Positions 38,201 to 46,697 of a stretch of DNA of 64,000 bases are shown here, piece by piece. Position numbers and translations under genes: made by a program. Under the pieces are notes generated by a model, which was not told the origin of the DNA, did no database searches, and worked only from the letters and a program-made list of their open reading frames with translations. Position 1 is the stretch's first letter. Each line of letters opens with the position of its first letter. The DNA is taken from positions 1-64,000 of the forward strand of contig JAMLHH010000015.1 of assembly GCA_023957215.1 (NCBI GenBank), read 5' to 3'. The DNA is from Chitinophagales bacterium. GTDB lineage: Bacteria > Bacteroidota > Bacteroidia > Chitinophagales > JADIYW01.

Positions 38201-39093
38201 CTGTCACGAATATAACAAAGAACTCAATCTGAAAGCAATTCACAACTGCTTAAATCTGCATTATTACAAGTTTTATGCTGTCACGAATATAACAAAGAAC
38301 TCAATCTGAAAGCAATTCACAACATTGCTTCATGGCTCATGTATTCAGTTTGTGCTGTCACGAATATAACAAAGAACTCAATCTGAAAGCAATTCACAAC
38401 ATGCTTTAATTGACGATGAAATTCACTTCAGCTGTCACGAATATAACAAAGAACTCAATCTGAAAGCAATTCACAACAACCCTGTCAATCATAGGCAATA
38501 GATTATGGCTGTCACGAATATAACAAAGAACTCAATCTGAAAGCAATTCACAACATAATTGTCATTGTTAAAACTGAAACCATTGCTGTCACGAATATAA
38601 CAAAGAACTCAATCTGAAAGCAATTCACAACACTTCTCAATCGGATTGTAAGCTTTTTTTAGCTGTCACGAATATAACAAAGAACTCAATCTGAAAGCAA
38701 TTCACAACATTGTGTAATCTAATAAATTTCCGCTTTGCGCTGTCACGAATATAACAAAGAACTCAATCTGAAAGCAATTCACAACAATTTATATTAACGC
38801 TACAAAGATAAACGGGCTGTCACGAATATAACAAAGAACTCAATCTGAAAGCAATTCACAACATTTTCTTAACCTTTTCGCTTAAATGGTCTGCTGTCAC
38901 GAATATAACAAAGAACTCAATCTGAAAGCAATTCACAACCAAGAGGACTATAAAAAGAAAGATAAGCCTGCTGTCACGAATATAACAAAGAACTCAATCT
39001 GAAAGCAATTCACAACAGTTGTTTGAAAACGTTGTGCATATCTTTAGCTGTCACGAATATAACAAAGAACTCAATCTGAAAGCAATTCACAAC
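35274..39093 (-). CRISPR. type II-C CRISPR array, 50 repeats, 49 spacers
   Basis: A 47-bp direct repeat (plus-strand start GCTGTCACGAATATAAC, end GCAATTCACAAC) alternates with 30-bp spacers on a constant 77-bp period. First and last repeat starts (35274, 39047) differ by exactly 49 periods, and checks at 36044, 36814, 37584 and 38354 stay in phase. I noticed one variant repeat: the sixth has A for C at 35682. Both terminal repeats are intact. The anti-repeat of the tracrRNA shows that crRNAs are read on the minus strand, where the repeat begins GTTGTGAATTGC, the usual II-C form in Bacteroidota. I saw no duplicated spacers and no spacer matching the rest of the window. Confidence 0.98.
39047..39093 (-). 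promoter_or_regulatory. repeat-embedded promoter (last repeat shown as example)
   Basis: In minus-strand sense each repeat holds TTG, then 21 bp, then TATATTCG, one base away from TAnnTTTG. The box ends 7 bp before the spacer, so RNA would start at or just inside the spacer. The last repeat is the transcription-upstream one; the same element is present in all 50. Confidence 0.45.
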
Positions 39094-39845
39094 ACTGTAT
39101 GGGTAGGGATAAGTTTGAGGCTTTTTGTAAGCGCCATGGTTTTGCGTCTAAACGATATAGAGATAAGTATCGAACCACTGATAGTACAGGTGTTGTTCGC
39201 TTCCCTGACTTAACCATAGGATTAGAGTTGGAACGTATCAATCAGCTATGGGTAAGCGATATAACTTATTACCAGTTGGGACAGCTTTCTACTTATATCA
39301 CATTTATTATGGATGCATATTCGAGAATGATAATAGGCTACAAAGTCTCTAAGCGACTATTCACAGAACAGACCACTCTTGCCGCTTTAGAGATGGCAGT
39401 TAAGAATCGAAAACACGCTAACCTACAAGGGACTATTTTTCACTCGGATGGTGGCGGTCAATATTATGACAAAGAGTTCCTTAATTACACCCATCGGCTT
39501 CGATTACATAATAGTATGTGCATGTATGCTTGGGAAAATGGTAAGGCAGAGCGATTGAATGGCGTTATTAAGAATAATTACTTAAGACATAGAGATATCA
39601 AAACATTTGAGGATTTAGAAATGGAAGTGAGACGTTCAGTGAGACTTTATAATCAGAAAAAGCCTCATTCTGGTTTAAACAGATTGACTCCTTTCCAATT
39701 TGAAAGTTTGTATATTAGCAGTCGGGAGAAATCCGGCGGCGAGAAGTCAACAACGGAAAAACAAACTCACGGCAGAGGGAATAATTACAGCCCTAGGGCT
39801 GTGGGGAGAAATCCAATGGCTCAAATATCACTCCGGAAAATTTAA
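39094..39845 (+). pseudogene. IS3-family transposase OrfB, 5'-truncated
   Basis: An open frame of 248 codons from 39099, which joins the last CRISPR repeat with no gap or leader. The DDE catalytic core (rve) is present: D in LWVSDITYYQ, D in FHSDGGGQYYDKEF, and E in WENGKAERLNGVIKNN, followed by LYNQKKPHSGLNRLTPFQF. The N-terminal helix-turn-helix region and OrfA are missing, so the element has lost its left end and cannot transpose by itself. The C-terminal ~40 residues after FESLY are atypical read-through. It probably cut off the end of the array. Confidence 0.85.
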
Positions 39846-39857
39846 ATTTTATTATAT

Positions 39858-39890
39858 GACCGTGGACGAAAAACGGTCAACCTTTTTTAG
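39858..39890 (+). repeat. right-end hairpin of the IS3 remnant
   Basis: TGACCGT then ACGGTCA form a 7-bp inverted repeat followed by a T run just after the transposase stop. It may be the terminator or the terminal inverted repeat of the IS. The matching left end is absent. Confidence 0.45.
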
Positions 39891-39937
39891 GCATGGACAC
39901 AGTGTTGGTGGCGGAATACCAATCATAAGAAAATAAG

Positions 39938-40014
39938 TTACCCAGCGTCAGCATCGCACTGAGTTCATCGAAGTGAAGGTCATTAATTGATAATGAAAGA
40001 GTATTGCTGGGTAA
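39938..40014. repeat. inverted repeat between IS remnant and hemerythrin gene
   Basis: Perfect 9-bp arms TTACCCAGC (39938-39946) and GCTGGGTAA (40006-40014) enclose 59 bp. The segment could be a hairpin RNA or the footprint of a small mobile element. There is no T run after it. Confidence 0.4.
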
Positions 40015-40122
40015 GAATTTGTTAAAAAACAATGTACATAATTACGCTATATTGACAGAGCATATCAAAAGAAAACTTAGTTTTGTTTTTCGATTTTTTA
40101 CAAAAAGCTTTATAAATATCAA

Positions 40123-40632
40123 ATGAATAAAAGATTATACGATTTTTTTACGGAAGACCATAGAAGAGTAGAGACATTTTTTGAGAAAGCTGTAAAAGAT
40201 ATTGATAATATAGATACGGTTCTATATCAGCAGTTTAAAGTAGGTATTTTGACCCATATCAAAATGGAAGAAAAGGGTTTGTTTCTTGCAGCTCAAGTGG
40301 CTAATGACAATCAACCGCTACCTATGCAAGCACAATTGAGATTAGAGCATGGAGCGATAACTTCATTGACGGTACCTCCACCGGATAGGGAACTTGTAAA
40401 TGTCATCAGAAAACTTTTGGAAATCCATGACAATCATGAAGAAAAACAGGGTGGCATGTATGAAATCTGTGAAAAACTGACCGAAGATCAAACGGATGAA
40501 GTTATAGAAAAGGTAAAAGAAATGGGCGAAGTTCCGATTCACCCTCATAATCCTGCACCTATTGCCGTTGCTGCCGCAAGAAGAGCGGTCGAAAGAGCCG
40601 GTTATGATTATGATGAAATGGCAAAAGGATAG
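40123..40632 (+). CDS. hemerythrin domain-containing protein
   Basis: A 169-residue HHE-type four-helix protein that could hold a di-iron centre. The helix pattern and ligands are visible: FTEDHRRVETFF (His 13), THIKMEEKGLF (His and Glu), LRLEHGAI (Glu, His) and EIHDNHEEKQGGMYE (two His). The C-terminal ~35 residues are a Pro/Ala tail that is not conserved. Family roles include O2, NO or iron handling. It stands alone, convergent with the HsdR-N-like gene. Confidence 0.85.
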   Translation: MNKRLYDFFTEDHRRVETFFEKAVKDIDNIDTVLYQQFKVGILTHIKMEEKGLFLAAQVANDNQPLPMQAQLRLEHGAITSLTVPPPDRELVNVIRKLLEIHDNHEEKQGGMYEICEKLTEDQTDEVIEKVKEMGEVPIHPHNPAPIAVAAARRAVERAGYDYDEMAKG

Positions 40633-40636
40633 TCTT

Positions 40637-41080
40637 TTAATCTCCGAAAATATATTCTCTTTCAGGCACATCATCTAACCATACGTAGTCGCCCGTTTCC
40701 AAATTGAGATGTACGATATAATGTTGTTCCCCATTGGTCAGTAAAAGATAAGGGACTTGTAGCACCTGATTATACAAAGAAGCTTGTTCCATCGTTTTTT
40801 GAGTGATTTTTACTTGTGGTTGCTTGCATTCGATTAAAATAGTAGGTTGGAAATCTCGATTATATACAACTGCATCAAACCGTCTTTTCTTTTCAGCGTA
40901 CTCAATTTGTTTTTCCACACCTATTAAGTAGATGGGATAGTTTTTCCTTTCTACCAAATAAGCCAAAATAAACTGTCTGACTTCTTCTTCGGGAGTGCAA
41001 ACCAGATACTTTTTTCGAATAGGATCAAATATCCATTTTTTACCCTGAGAAATCTTAGTTTTGAAAAACAATGAACTCAA
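40637..41080 (-). CDS. type I restriction HsdR N-terminal domain protein
   Basis: A 147-residue stand-alone HSDR_N domain. It has the PD-(D/E)xK nuclease core: RRFDAVVYN supplies the Asp, and TILIECKQP supplies the E-x-K. TPEEEVRQFILAYLVE at the N-terminus is the usual opening. No helicase domain, methylase or specificity subunit is near, so this is not a complete restriction enzyme. The solo form is widespread in Bacteroidota and its role is unknown. The start and stop are normal. Confidence 0.8.
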   Translation of the reverse strand: MSSLFFKTKISQGKKWIFDPIRKKYLVCTPEEEVRQFILAYLVERKNYPIYLIGVEKQIEYAEKKRRFDAVVYNRDFQPTILIECKQPQVKITQKTMEQASLYNQVLQVPYLLLTNGEQHYIVHLNLETGDYVWLDDVPEREYIFGD

Positions 41081-41146
41081 ATCGTTAGTTTTAAAATTTC
41101 TGTCTAAAATACTTAAAATATATTGTTACTTTAGCATTCAATAATT

Positions 41147-41500
41147 ATGAACTGGATAATAAAATTTTTGCTGAGAGTAGGTGCTGTCATTTTGATTATT
41201 CATTTGACTGCTTTGATGAGATTAAATGAAAACAGTACAAAAGACACAATAGTGATTGTGTCGGTATTCGTTTTAGTACTGAGTCTTTTAAACACTTTCA
41301 TACGCCCTATTTTATCCATACTTTCATTACCTATTACATTTTTGACACTTGGATTGTTTCAGTTAGTCGTAAATACGGCTGTTGTTTTGATGGCAGTCAG
41401 AGTCGTCAGTAATATTGAGATAGATGGGTTTGTCAATGCACTCCTATTTTCCATTTTATTTTCTGCTATCAGTTGGGCTATAGAGCAAATTGTCCCCTGA
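41147..41500 (+). CDS. phage holin family IV-like membrane protein
   Basis: A 117-residue protein with four membrane spans matching the Phage_holin_4_2 / YvlD-type family (FLLRVGAVILIIHL, IVIVSVFVLVLSLLNTFIRPILSIL, LTLGLFQLVVNTAVVLM, ALLFSILFSAISWAI). The motif NTFIRPILSILSLPITFLTLG is characteristic. Despite the name, chromosomal members are not phage lysis proteins. Monocistronic, upstream of clpB. Confidence 0.85.
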   Translation: MNWIIKFLLRVGAVILIIHLTALMRLNENSTKDTIVIVSVFVLVLSLLNTFIRPILSILSLPITFLTLGLFQLVVNTAVVLMAVRVVSNIEIDGFVNALLFSILFSAISWAIEQIVP

Positions 41501-41643
41501 CAAAAAGTTAGTGTAATAGCTATTTTGGAGACAAATTGTCATTTTAGAGAATAAAGAGCTCTCTATTCGTGATAGTTTTTCCTACATAAACATCAAAACT
41601 CATTTCGGTATATTTATTGAAAACAAATAGATACAAAAACGAA

Positions 41644-44274
41644 ATGAATATGAATCCAAATCAATTTACAATCAAAGCACAAGAAGCTATCGCAAGTACT
41701 CAACAGATAGCTTTTGACAGGAAGCATCCATCTATGGATACTTGTCATTTATTGAAAGCGATTTTGGATGTAGATAAAGATTATATACCCCATATTTTAA
41801 CTCAATCCAAAGTCAATATTCAAGTTTTAGAGCAAAAACTCAATCAGATACTCGATAAGCAAGCCATTGTGAGTACGGAGCAAATGAAATATCCTTCACA
41901 AAATATGTCACAGGTTATTATGAAGGCTAATAATCTGATGCGTGAAATGAATGATGACTATGTCTCCTTAGAGCATTTTCTTTTGGCTCTTTTAACCGTG
42001 AATGATGAGACAAGTCAATTGTTAAAAAGCTTGGGACTCCATGAAAAAACTCTAAAAGAAACTATTTTAAAAATCAGAAAAGGAAGCAACGTGCAATCAA
42101 GTAGTCAGGAGTTGACTTTCAACTCATTGGATAAATATGCCAGAAATTTAAACAAGCTTGCCAAAGAGCATAAATTAGACCCGGTCATCGGTCGTGATGA
42201 AGAAATCAGAAGAGTTCTTCACATTTTGTCGAGAAGGACAAAAAATAATCCGATTCTGGTGGGTGAACCGGGTGTCGGTAAGACGGCTATTGCAGAAGGT
42301 ATTGCACATCGTATCATAACAGGTGATGTGCCTGAAAATCTTAAGTCAAAAATCATCTATTCTTTGGATATGGGTTCATTGATAGCCGGGGCAAAATACA
42401 AAGGTGAGTTTGAAGAACGTCTGAAAGCTGTTATCAAAGAAGTCACTGATTCTAATGGTGAAATCATCCTGTTTATTGATGAAATTCATACTTTGGTAGG
42501 TGCCGGAGGTGGCGGTGAAGGCGCAATGGATGCAGCAAATATCTTAAAACCGGCTTTGGCAAGAGGTGAGTTAAGAGCGGTAGGTGCTACCACTTTAAGC
42601 GAATATCAAAAGTATTTTGAAAAGGATAAAGCCCTCGAGCGTAGATTTCAAAAGGTCAATGTAGATGAACCGAGTAAAGAAGATTCCATTTCTATTTTAA
42701 GAGGTCTGAAAGAGCGTTACGAAGCACACCACAAAGTCAATATCAAAGACGAAGCCATTATTGCTGCGGTGGACTTATCTGTTAGATATATTTCAGATAG
42801 ATTTTTACCGGATAAGGCCATAGACTTGATTGATGAAGCTGCTGCAAAATTGAGATTAGAGATAGATTCCGTACCGGAAGAAATAGATGAATTAGAAAGA
42901 AGAGTCAGGCAACTTGAAATTGAGCGTGAAGCCATCAAACGTGAAAATGATACCGTCAAATTAGATGAGCTTTCTAAGCAGATTGCCGATTTGAGTGAAA
43001 ATAGAAATGCTTTACGTGCTAAATGGGAAGAAGAAAAAGGTATCTTAGATACAATACAAAGACAAAAACAAGATATTGAGAATTACAAATTAGAAGCACA
43101 ACAAGCAGAGCGTGACGGCAATTACGGTCGTGCTGCTGAACTTAGATATGGTAAAATCGGTGAAGCAGAAGATGCACTAAAAGTGAGTGAGGGGAAACTC
43201 AAAGAAATGAAAGAGGGTCATCGTCTGCTCAAAGAAGAGGTAGATGCGGATGATATTGCTGAAATTGTAGCCAGATGGACTGGTATTCCGGTGAGTAAAA
43301 TGATGCAATCCGAAAAGCAAAAACTTTTACATCTCGAAGAAGAATTACACAACCGTGTGGTAGGTCAAGATGAAGCCATCAATGCAGTGGCTGATGCGAT
43401 AAGAAGAAGTAGGGCAGGATTAAGTGATGAAAATCGACCAATAGGCTCTTTTATCTTTATCGGTACGACGGGTGTAGGAAAAACCGAATTAGCAAAAGCT
43501 TTGGCCGAACTTTTATTCAATGACGAAAAAGCAATGGTCAGGATAGATATGTCCGAATATATGGAACGCCATTCTGTCTCCCGATTAATCGGTGCACCTC
43601 CGGGATATATCGGTTATGATGAAGGTGGTCAATTGACAGAGGCTGTAAGAAGGAAACCGTACTCTGTCGTCTTATTGGATGAAATCGAAAAAGCACATCA
43701 GGATGTATTCAATATCTTATTGCAAGTGATGGAAGATGGACGATTGACGGATAATAAGGGTCGTGTAGTAGATTTCAAAAACACCATTATTATTATGACT
43801 TCTAATGTTGGTTCTCAGTTGATACAGCAAAATTTTAACAACATACAAAATGAAGGAGATTTGTTTACAGCAACAGAAACGTCTAAAGTTCAAGTTTTTG
43901 AAGAGTTGAAAAAATTAATGCGTCCTGAATTTTTAAATAGGATAGATGAGATCATCATGTTTAAACCATTGACTGAATCTGAAATTACAAATGTAGTCAG
44001 CATACAGTTGGAAGCTTTAAAACATAAACTCAAAGAAAGAGATATTGATATCAGCTTTACGGAGGAAGCTATCCGGTATTTTGGACATGAGGGTTATGAT
44101 CCCCAATTCGGTGCAAGACCTTTGAAGAGATTAATCAATAAGGAAATTGTGAATGAATTGTCAAAAATGATACTATCTGATAAAGTGAAAAAAGATATTC
44201 CCGTAGTGGCAGACGTGATGGATGGTCAAGTGATTTTTAGAAATAAAATCGATATTGATACTCATAATTTGTAA
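41644..44274 (+). CDS. clpB: ATP-dependent chaperone ClpB
   Basis: An 876-residue disaggregase. The N domain starts with [13 protein letters not shown]. The first AAA+ has Walker [14 protein letters not shown] and [15 protein letters not shown]. The M-domain coiled coil runs over about 410-520, and the second AAA+ has Walker [15 protein letters not shown] and [11 protein letters not shown]. The M domain distinguishes ClpB from ClpC and ClpA, and there is no ClpP-binding loop that I can recognise. The frame is open from a TTG at 41617, but the ATG at 41644 gives the standard N-terminus. A terminator follows at 44293. Confidence 0.96.
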   Translation: MNMNPNQFTIKAQEAIASTQQIAFDRKHPSMDTCHLLKAILDVDKDYIPHILTQSKVNIQVLEQKLNQILDKQAIVSTEQMKYPSQNMSQVIMKANNLMREMNDDYVSLEHFLLALLTVNDETSQLLKSLGLHEKTLKETILKIRKGSNVQSSSQELTFNSLDKYARNLNKLAKEHKLDPVIGRDEEIRRVLHILSRRTKNNPILVGEPGVGKTAIAEGIAHRIITGDVPENLKSKIIYSLDMGSLIAGAKYKGEFEERLKAVIKEVTDSNGEIILFIDEIHTLVGAGGGGEGAMDAANILKPALARGELRAVGATTLSEYQKYFEKDKALERRFQKVNVDEPSKEDSISILRGLKERYEAHHKVNIKDEAIIAAVDLSVRYISDRFLPDKAIDLIDEAAAKLRLEIDSVPEEIDELERRVRQLEIEREAIKRENDTVKLDELSKQIADLSENRNALRAKWEEEKGILDTIQRQKQDIENYKLEAQQAERDGNYGRAAELRYGKIGEAEDALKVSEGKLKEMKEGHRLLKEEVDADDIAEIVARWTGIPVSKMMQSEKQKLLHLEEELHNRVVGQDEAINAVADAIRRSRAGLSDENRPIGSFIFIGTTGVGKTELAKALAELLFNDEKAMVRIDMSEYMERHSVSRLIGAPPGYIGYDEGGQLTEAVRRKPYSVVLLDEIEKAHQDVFNILLQVMEDGRLTDNKGRVVDFKNTIIIMTSNVGSQLIQQNFNNIQNEGDLFTATETSKVQVFEELKKLMRPEFLNRIDEIIMFKPLTESEITNVVSIQLEALKHKLKERDIDISFTEEAIRYFGHEGYDPQFGARPLKRLINKEIVNELSKMILSDKVKKDIPVVADVMDGQVIFRNKIDIDTHNL

Positions 44275-44292
44275 ATAAAAAACAAGTGTTTG

Positions 44293-44328
44293 AAAGGGAC
44301 TGCTCATAAAGAGTGGTCTCTTTTTTTA
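44293..44328. terminator. bidirectional terminator, clpB / miaE
   Basis: The stem GGGACTGCTC / GAGTGGTCTC (G-T pairs included) with loop ATAAA is followed by seven T on the plus strand. It lies between convergent clpB and miaE. Confidence 0.75.
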
Positions 44329-44338
44329 TAAGTTTTCA

Positions 44339-44932
44339 CTAATGAACTCTATCTCCGCGCAATTCCAAAGACTGCATGATTTCAGCTTCACGATGTAGCC
44401 ATTCTTGCCAACGAGCTTTGACTTTTTCTGTGTCGATATAAGTTTTGGCAATGTCAATAAACATGGTGTAATGGTGTGCTTCTGCAACCATTAGTTTTCT
44501 GTAAAACTCTCTTAATTCCATATCGGAAATACCTTCTGAAAGCAATCTGAATCTTTCACATGAACGTGCTTCTATCAATGCTGCCATTAATAGACGGTCT
44601 AAAAATCTATCCTCAAACTTTCCGCCCTTGGTGACAAATTGTTGGAGTTGGTTGACGTATTCATCTTTACGTTGAAAACCTAATTTCAGACTGCGTTTTT
44701 CTAACTCTTTCAAGACCATTCTAAAATGTACCCATTCTTCGTTTACAACCGGTGTGAGTTGTTCTACGAGATATTGTTTATCAGGATAGGCTTGAATCAA
44801 TGCGATACAGGTAGAGGTTGCTTTCTGTTCACAATAAGCATGATCGGTCAGCACTTCTTCAATGCTTTTTTCGGTAAGATTTACCCATCTCGGATCGGTT
44901 GGTAATTTTAATCCTAACATCGTTTTATTCAT
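44339..44932 (-). CDS. miaE: tRNA-(ms2io6A)-hydroxylase MiaE
   Basis: A 197-residue ferritin-like di-iron monooxygenase that hydroxylates ms2i6A at tRNA position 37. The ligand helices are DHAYCEQKATSTCIALI, VNEEWVHFRMVLKEL, ALIEARSCERF and VAEAHHYTMF. LGLKLPTDPRWVN at the N-terminus is typical. The second Met (44920) is the likelier start, because the -7 box TATTTTTG (44944-44937) lies only 5 bp before the first ATG. Confidence 0.92.
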   Translation of the reverse strand: MNKTMLGLKLPTDPRWVNLTEKSIEEVLTDHAYCEQKATSTCIALIQAYPDKQYLVEQLTPVVNEEWVHFRMVLKELEKRSLKLGFQRKDEYVNQLQQFVTKGGKFEDRFLDRLLMAALIEARSCERFRLLSEGISDMELREFYRKLMVAEAHHYTMFIDIAKTYIDTEKVKARWQEWLHREAEIMQSLELRGDRVH

Positions 44933-45315
44933 GTGACAAAAATAGCTTAAACAATTAGATTAATTAAACAATGTACCGATGTACTGATTTTGCCCACCGC
45001 CTACAGTTTGACTATCCACAGTTTTTATTGATGTAGCAATGTATCAAATCAATATAGACCTTCAAACTCATATTAGAGCGATATTTCAAATAAACAACAC
45101 TCGTACTTTGTATTGACAGTATTTTATTGATGAATGCAAAAAAGTTACCGATGCACGGATTTACAACCAATTAACCCGGAAAGAAATTAGAATGAGGATT
45201 AAAAATCAAAGTCTATAACTTAACTCCTAGTGAAATTAAATTTGTCGTACAAATTTGAACAAGTCAGGAGATGTTGTTCAGCATCTTTTTGACACAGATC
45301 GAAATTACTTAACTT
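44933..45315. other. intergenic region with degraded coding relic
   Basis: About 380 bp with no intact gene. Positions 45228-45275 read as a fragment related to 50195-50145 on the other strand (shared VKLNLS..F.QV coding pattern). Both look like remnants of one decayed gene. The rest shows nothing I can name. The following 45316-45507 has a short open frame of no recognisable family and is not called. Confidence 0.4.
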
Positions 45316-45507
45316 CTAAATAGGATGACGGTATAAGTTACGGACTACAGAAGGAATCTTTAATGTAGGGTTGGAGATAAATTGTCCGTTATCATGGACA
45401 GTCACCAAAATGGTATAACAGCCTAAAGCCATTGCTTTACATCCATAGAGCAAAGTGATTCGGAAATCGTCTGTGTTCTTGCAAAGCAAAGATAAGCTAT
45501 TGACCAA

Positions 45508-46113
45508 TCACACATTGGTACTTGCCTCTTTTGAATACTTAATCAGATAGTATTGCTGCATGGCAAAAGCTTCAAAGGCGTTAATAGGTTTTGCACCACC
45601 AAGTGCTTTACCTAAAATCCAAGACATAGAAGTTTTTTCTAATAGTTGTGCAGCAACAAAAGCATCTTCCAAAGTTTTACCTATGCACAAACTTCTACCA
45701 TCTTCCAGAATAGTTGCAAATCTCCAAAAGGATTTGAATACGGCATCGGAAGGACTTTTGGATATCTTGATATTGATGCCGAGAAGTTGTGCCTGATCAT
45801 CCAAAATGGCTGGGATAGTTTCTTTGACTTGAGAGGCGTATTCTTGACGTGTCATCACAACTATATTAGATCTCCATTTCCAAAATAAAAGTTTCTGAAA
45901 ATAGCTGTCGCCCTTTAATGGAAGTACTTGTAAATCCTCTGCTGTTTGCTCTGATAAAGCTTTGTCCGGATGGGAGAGTAGGAGCTGATTGTTGTCTAAT
46001 CTAACAGCAATCTGTAAAAAATCTACTTTTCCCCAAGTGTGATAACCTTCTAGGTTTGCCTTGAAATATTGAGGTGCGTTTAGAATTAATGCTTGTGCTT
46101 CGGAGAGTTTCAC
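45508..46113 (-). CDS. class II aldolase-like protein without zinc motif
   Basis: A 201-residue protein with weak similarity to class II aldolase/adducin folds. The best region is the C-terminal part, DGRSLCIGKTLEDAFVAAQLLEKT, which matches the GRGxLxxGxxLxEAxxxAE block of the family. The H-x-H zinc motif and the TPSG phosphate loop present in its neighbour are missing. It starts with GTG overlapping the stop of the gene at 46113-46697 (TAGTG). It may be a non-catalytic partner subunit or a divergent enzyme. Family assignment is moderate. Confidence 0.55.
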   Translation of the reverse strand: MKLSEAQALILNAPQYFKANLEGYHTWGKVDFLQIAVRLDNNQLLLSHPDKALSEQTAEDLQVLPLKGDSYFQKLLFWKWRSNIVVMTRQEYASQVKETIPAILDDQAQLLGINIKISKSPSDAVFKSFWRFATILEDGRSLCIGKTLEDAFVAAQLLEKTSMSWILGKALGGAKPINAFEAFAMQQYYLIKYSKEASTNV

Positions 46114-46697
46114 TATGCTGTTTTTTGTTGAGATTCAATAAATAATTTGCAAGCAGCTTCAAGTGTATGCGCTACTTCAAAAGTGTGTTGCATATCTTCA
46201 CCTATACAAAGTACACCGTGATTAGCCATAAGAGCAGCGTTGCTCTTTCCTACAGCTTCGACAGTACCCAGTGTGATAGCTTTACTATTTGGAAGTGCAT
46301 AAGGTGCAGCTTTTATTACTTTAGCACCTAATATTTCTTGATGTTTGGTATCCAAAACTTGAACATCTTTTTGTGTGGCAGCTACTACGGAAGCAAAAAG
46401 TTGATGTGTGTGAATCACCGCTTGAATGTGCGGTCGCGTTTTGTAGATTTCGCAATGCAGTTTCAATTCAGAAGAAGGTTTAAGTCCTTCATAATCCAAA
46501 GTGTAAAAATTAACTATTACCATATCCTCTGGTTCTAGTTCTTGATATTTTCTACCACTCGGTGTGATGACCATACGCTTGTCATCTAGTCTGATACTGA
46601 CATTTCCCCAAGTACGTGCAATTAGACCATCTTTAACTAATTGCTTTCCTGCATCACAAACAATTTTTCTTGCTTCTTGAATATCCATATTATTCAA
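46113..46697 (-). CDS. class II aldolase/adducin family protein
   Basis: A 194-residue enzyme of the L-fuculose-phosphate aldolase / ribulose-phosphate epimerase fold. GNVSIRLDD and ITPSGRKYQELEPEDMV form the phosphate-binding site. The zinc motif is VIHTHQLFASVVAA (His-x-His). GVLCIGEDMQHTFEVAHTLE closes the fold. The likely reaction is retro-aldol cleavage or epimerisation of a sugar phosphate made by the FGGY kinase upstream, with which it overlaps by 8 bp. The exact substrate is unknown. Confidence 0.85.
   Translation of the reverse strand: MNNMDIQEARKIVCDAGKQLVKDGLIARTWGNVSIRLDDKRMVITPSGRKYQELEPEDMVIVNFYTLDYEGLKPSSELKLHCEIYKTRPHIQAVIHTHQLFASVVAATQKDVQVLDTKHQEILGAKVIKAAPYALPNSKAITLGTVEAVGKSNAALMANHGVLCIGEDMQHTFEVAHTLEAACKLFIESQQKTA

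Noticed and set aside
39019-39213. Open frame running from the last CRISPR spacer through the final repeat into the IS3 remnant
   Set aside because: Its first part is repeat and spacer sequence and the rest is an out-of-frame reading of the transposase.
40637-41080. Restriction-modification system
   Set aside because: Only the HsdR N-terminal domain is present. No HsdM, HsdS or helicase part is visible in the flanks.
41147-41500. Prophage indicated by a holin-like gene
   Set aside because: This holin-like family is commonly chromosomal, and no lysin or other phage gene is near.
45316-45507. 63-codon minus-strand frame directly after the aldolase-like gene
   Set aside because: TTG start, no recognisable family, and adjacent to degraded DNA. 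I could not separate it from a chance frame or a relic.
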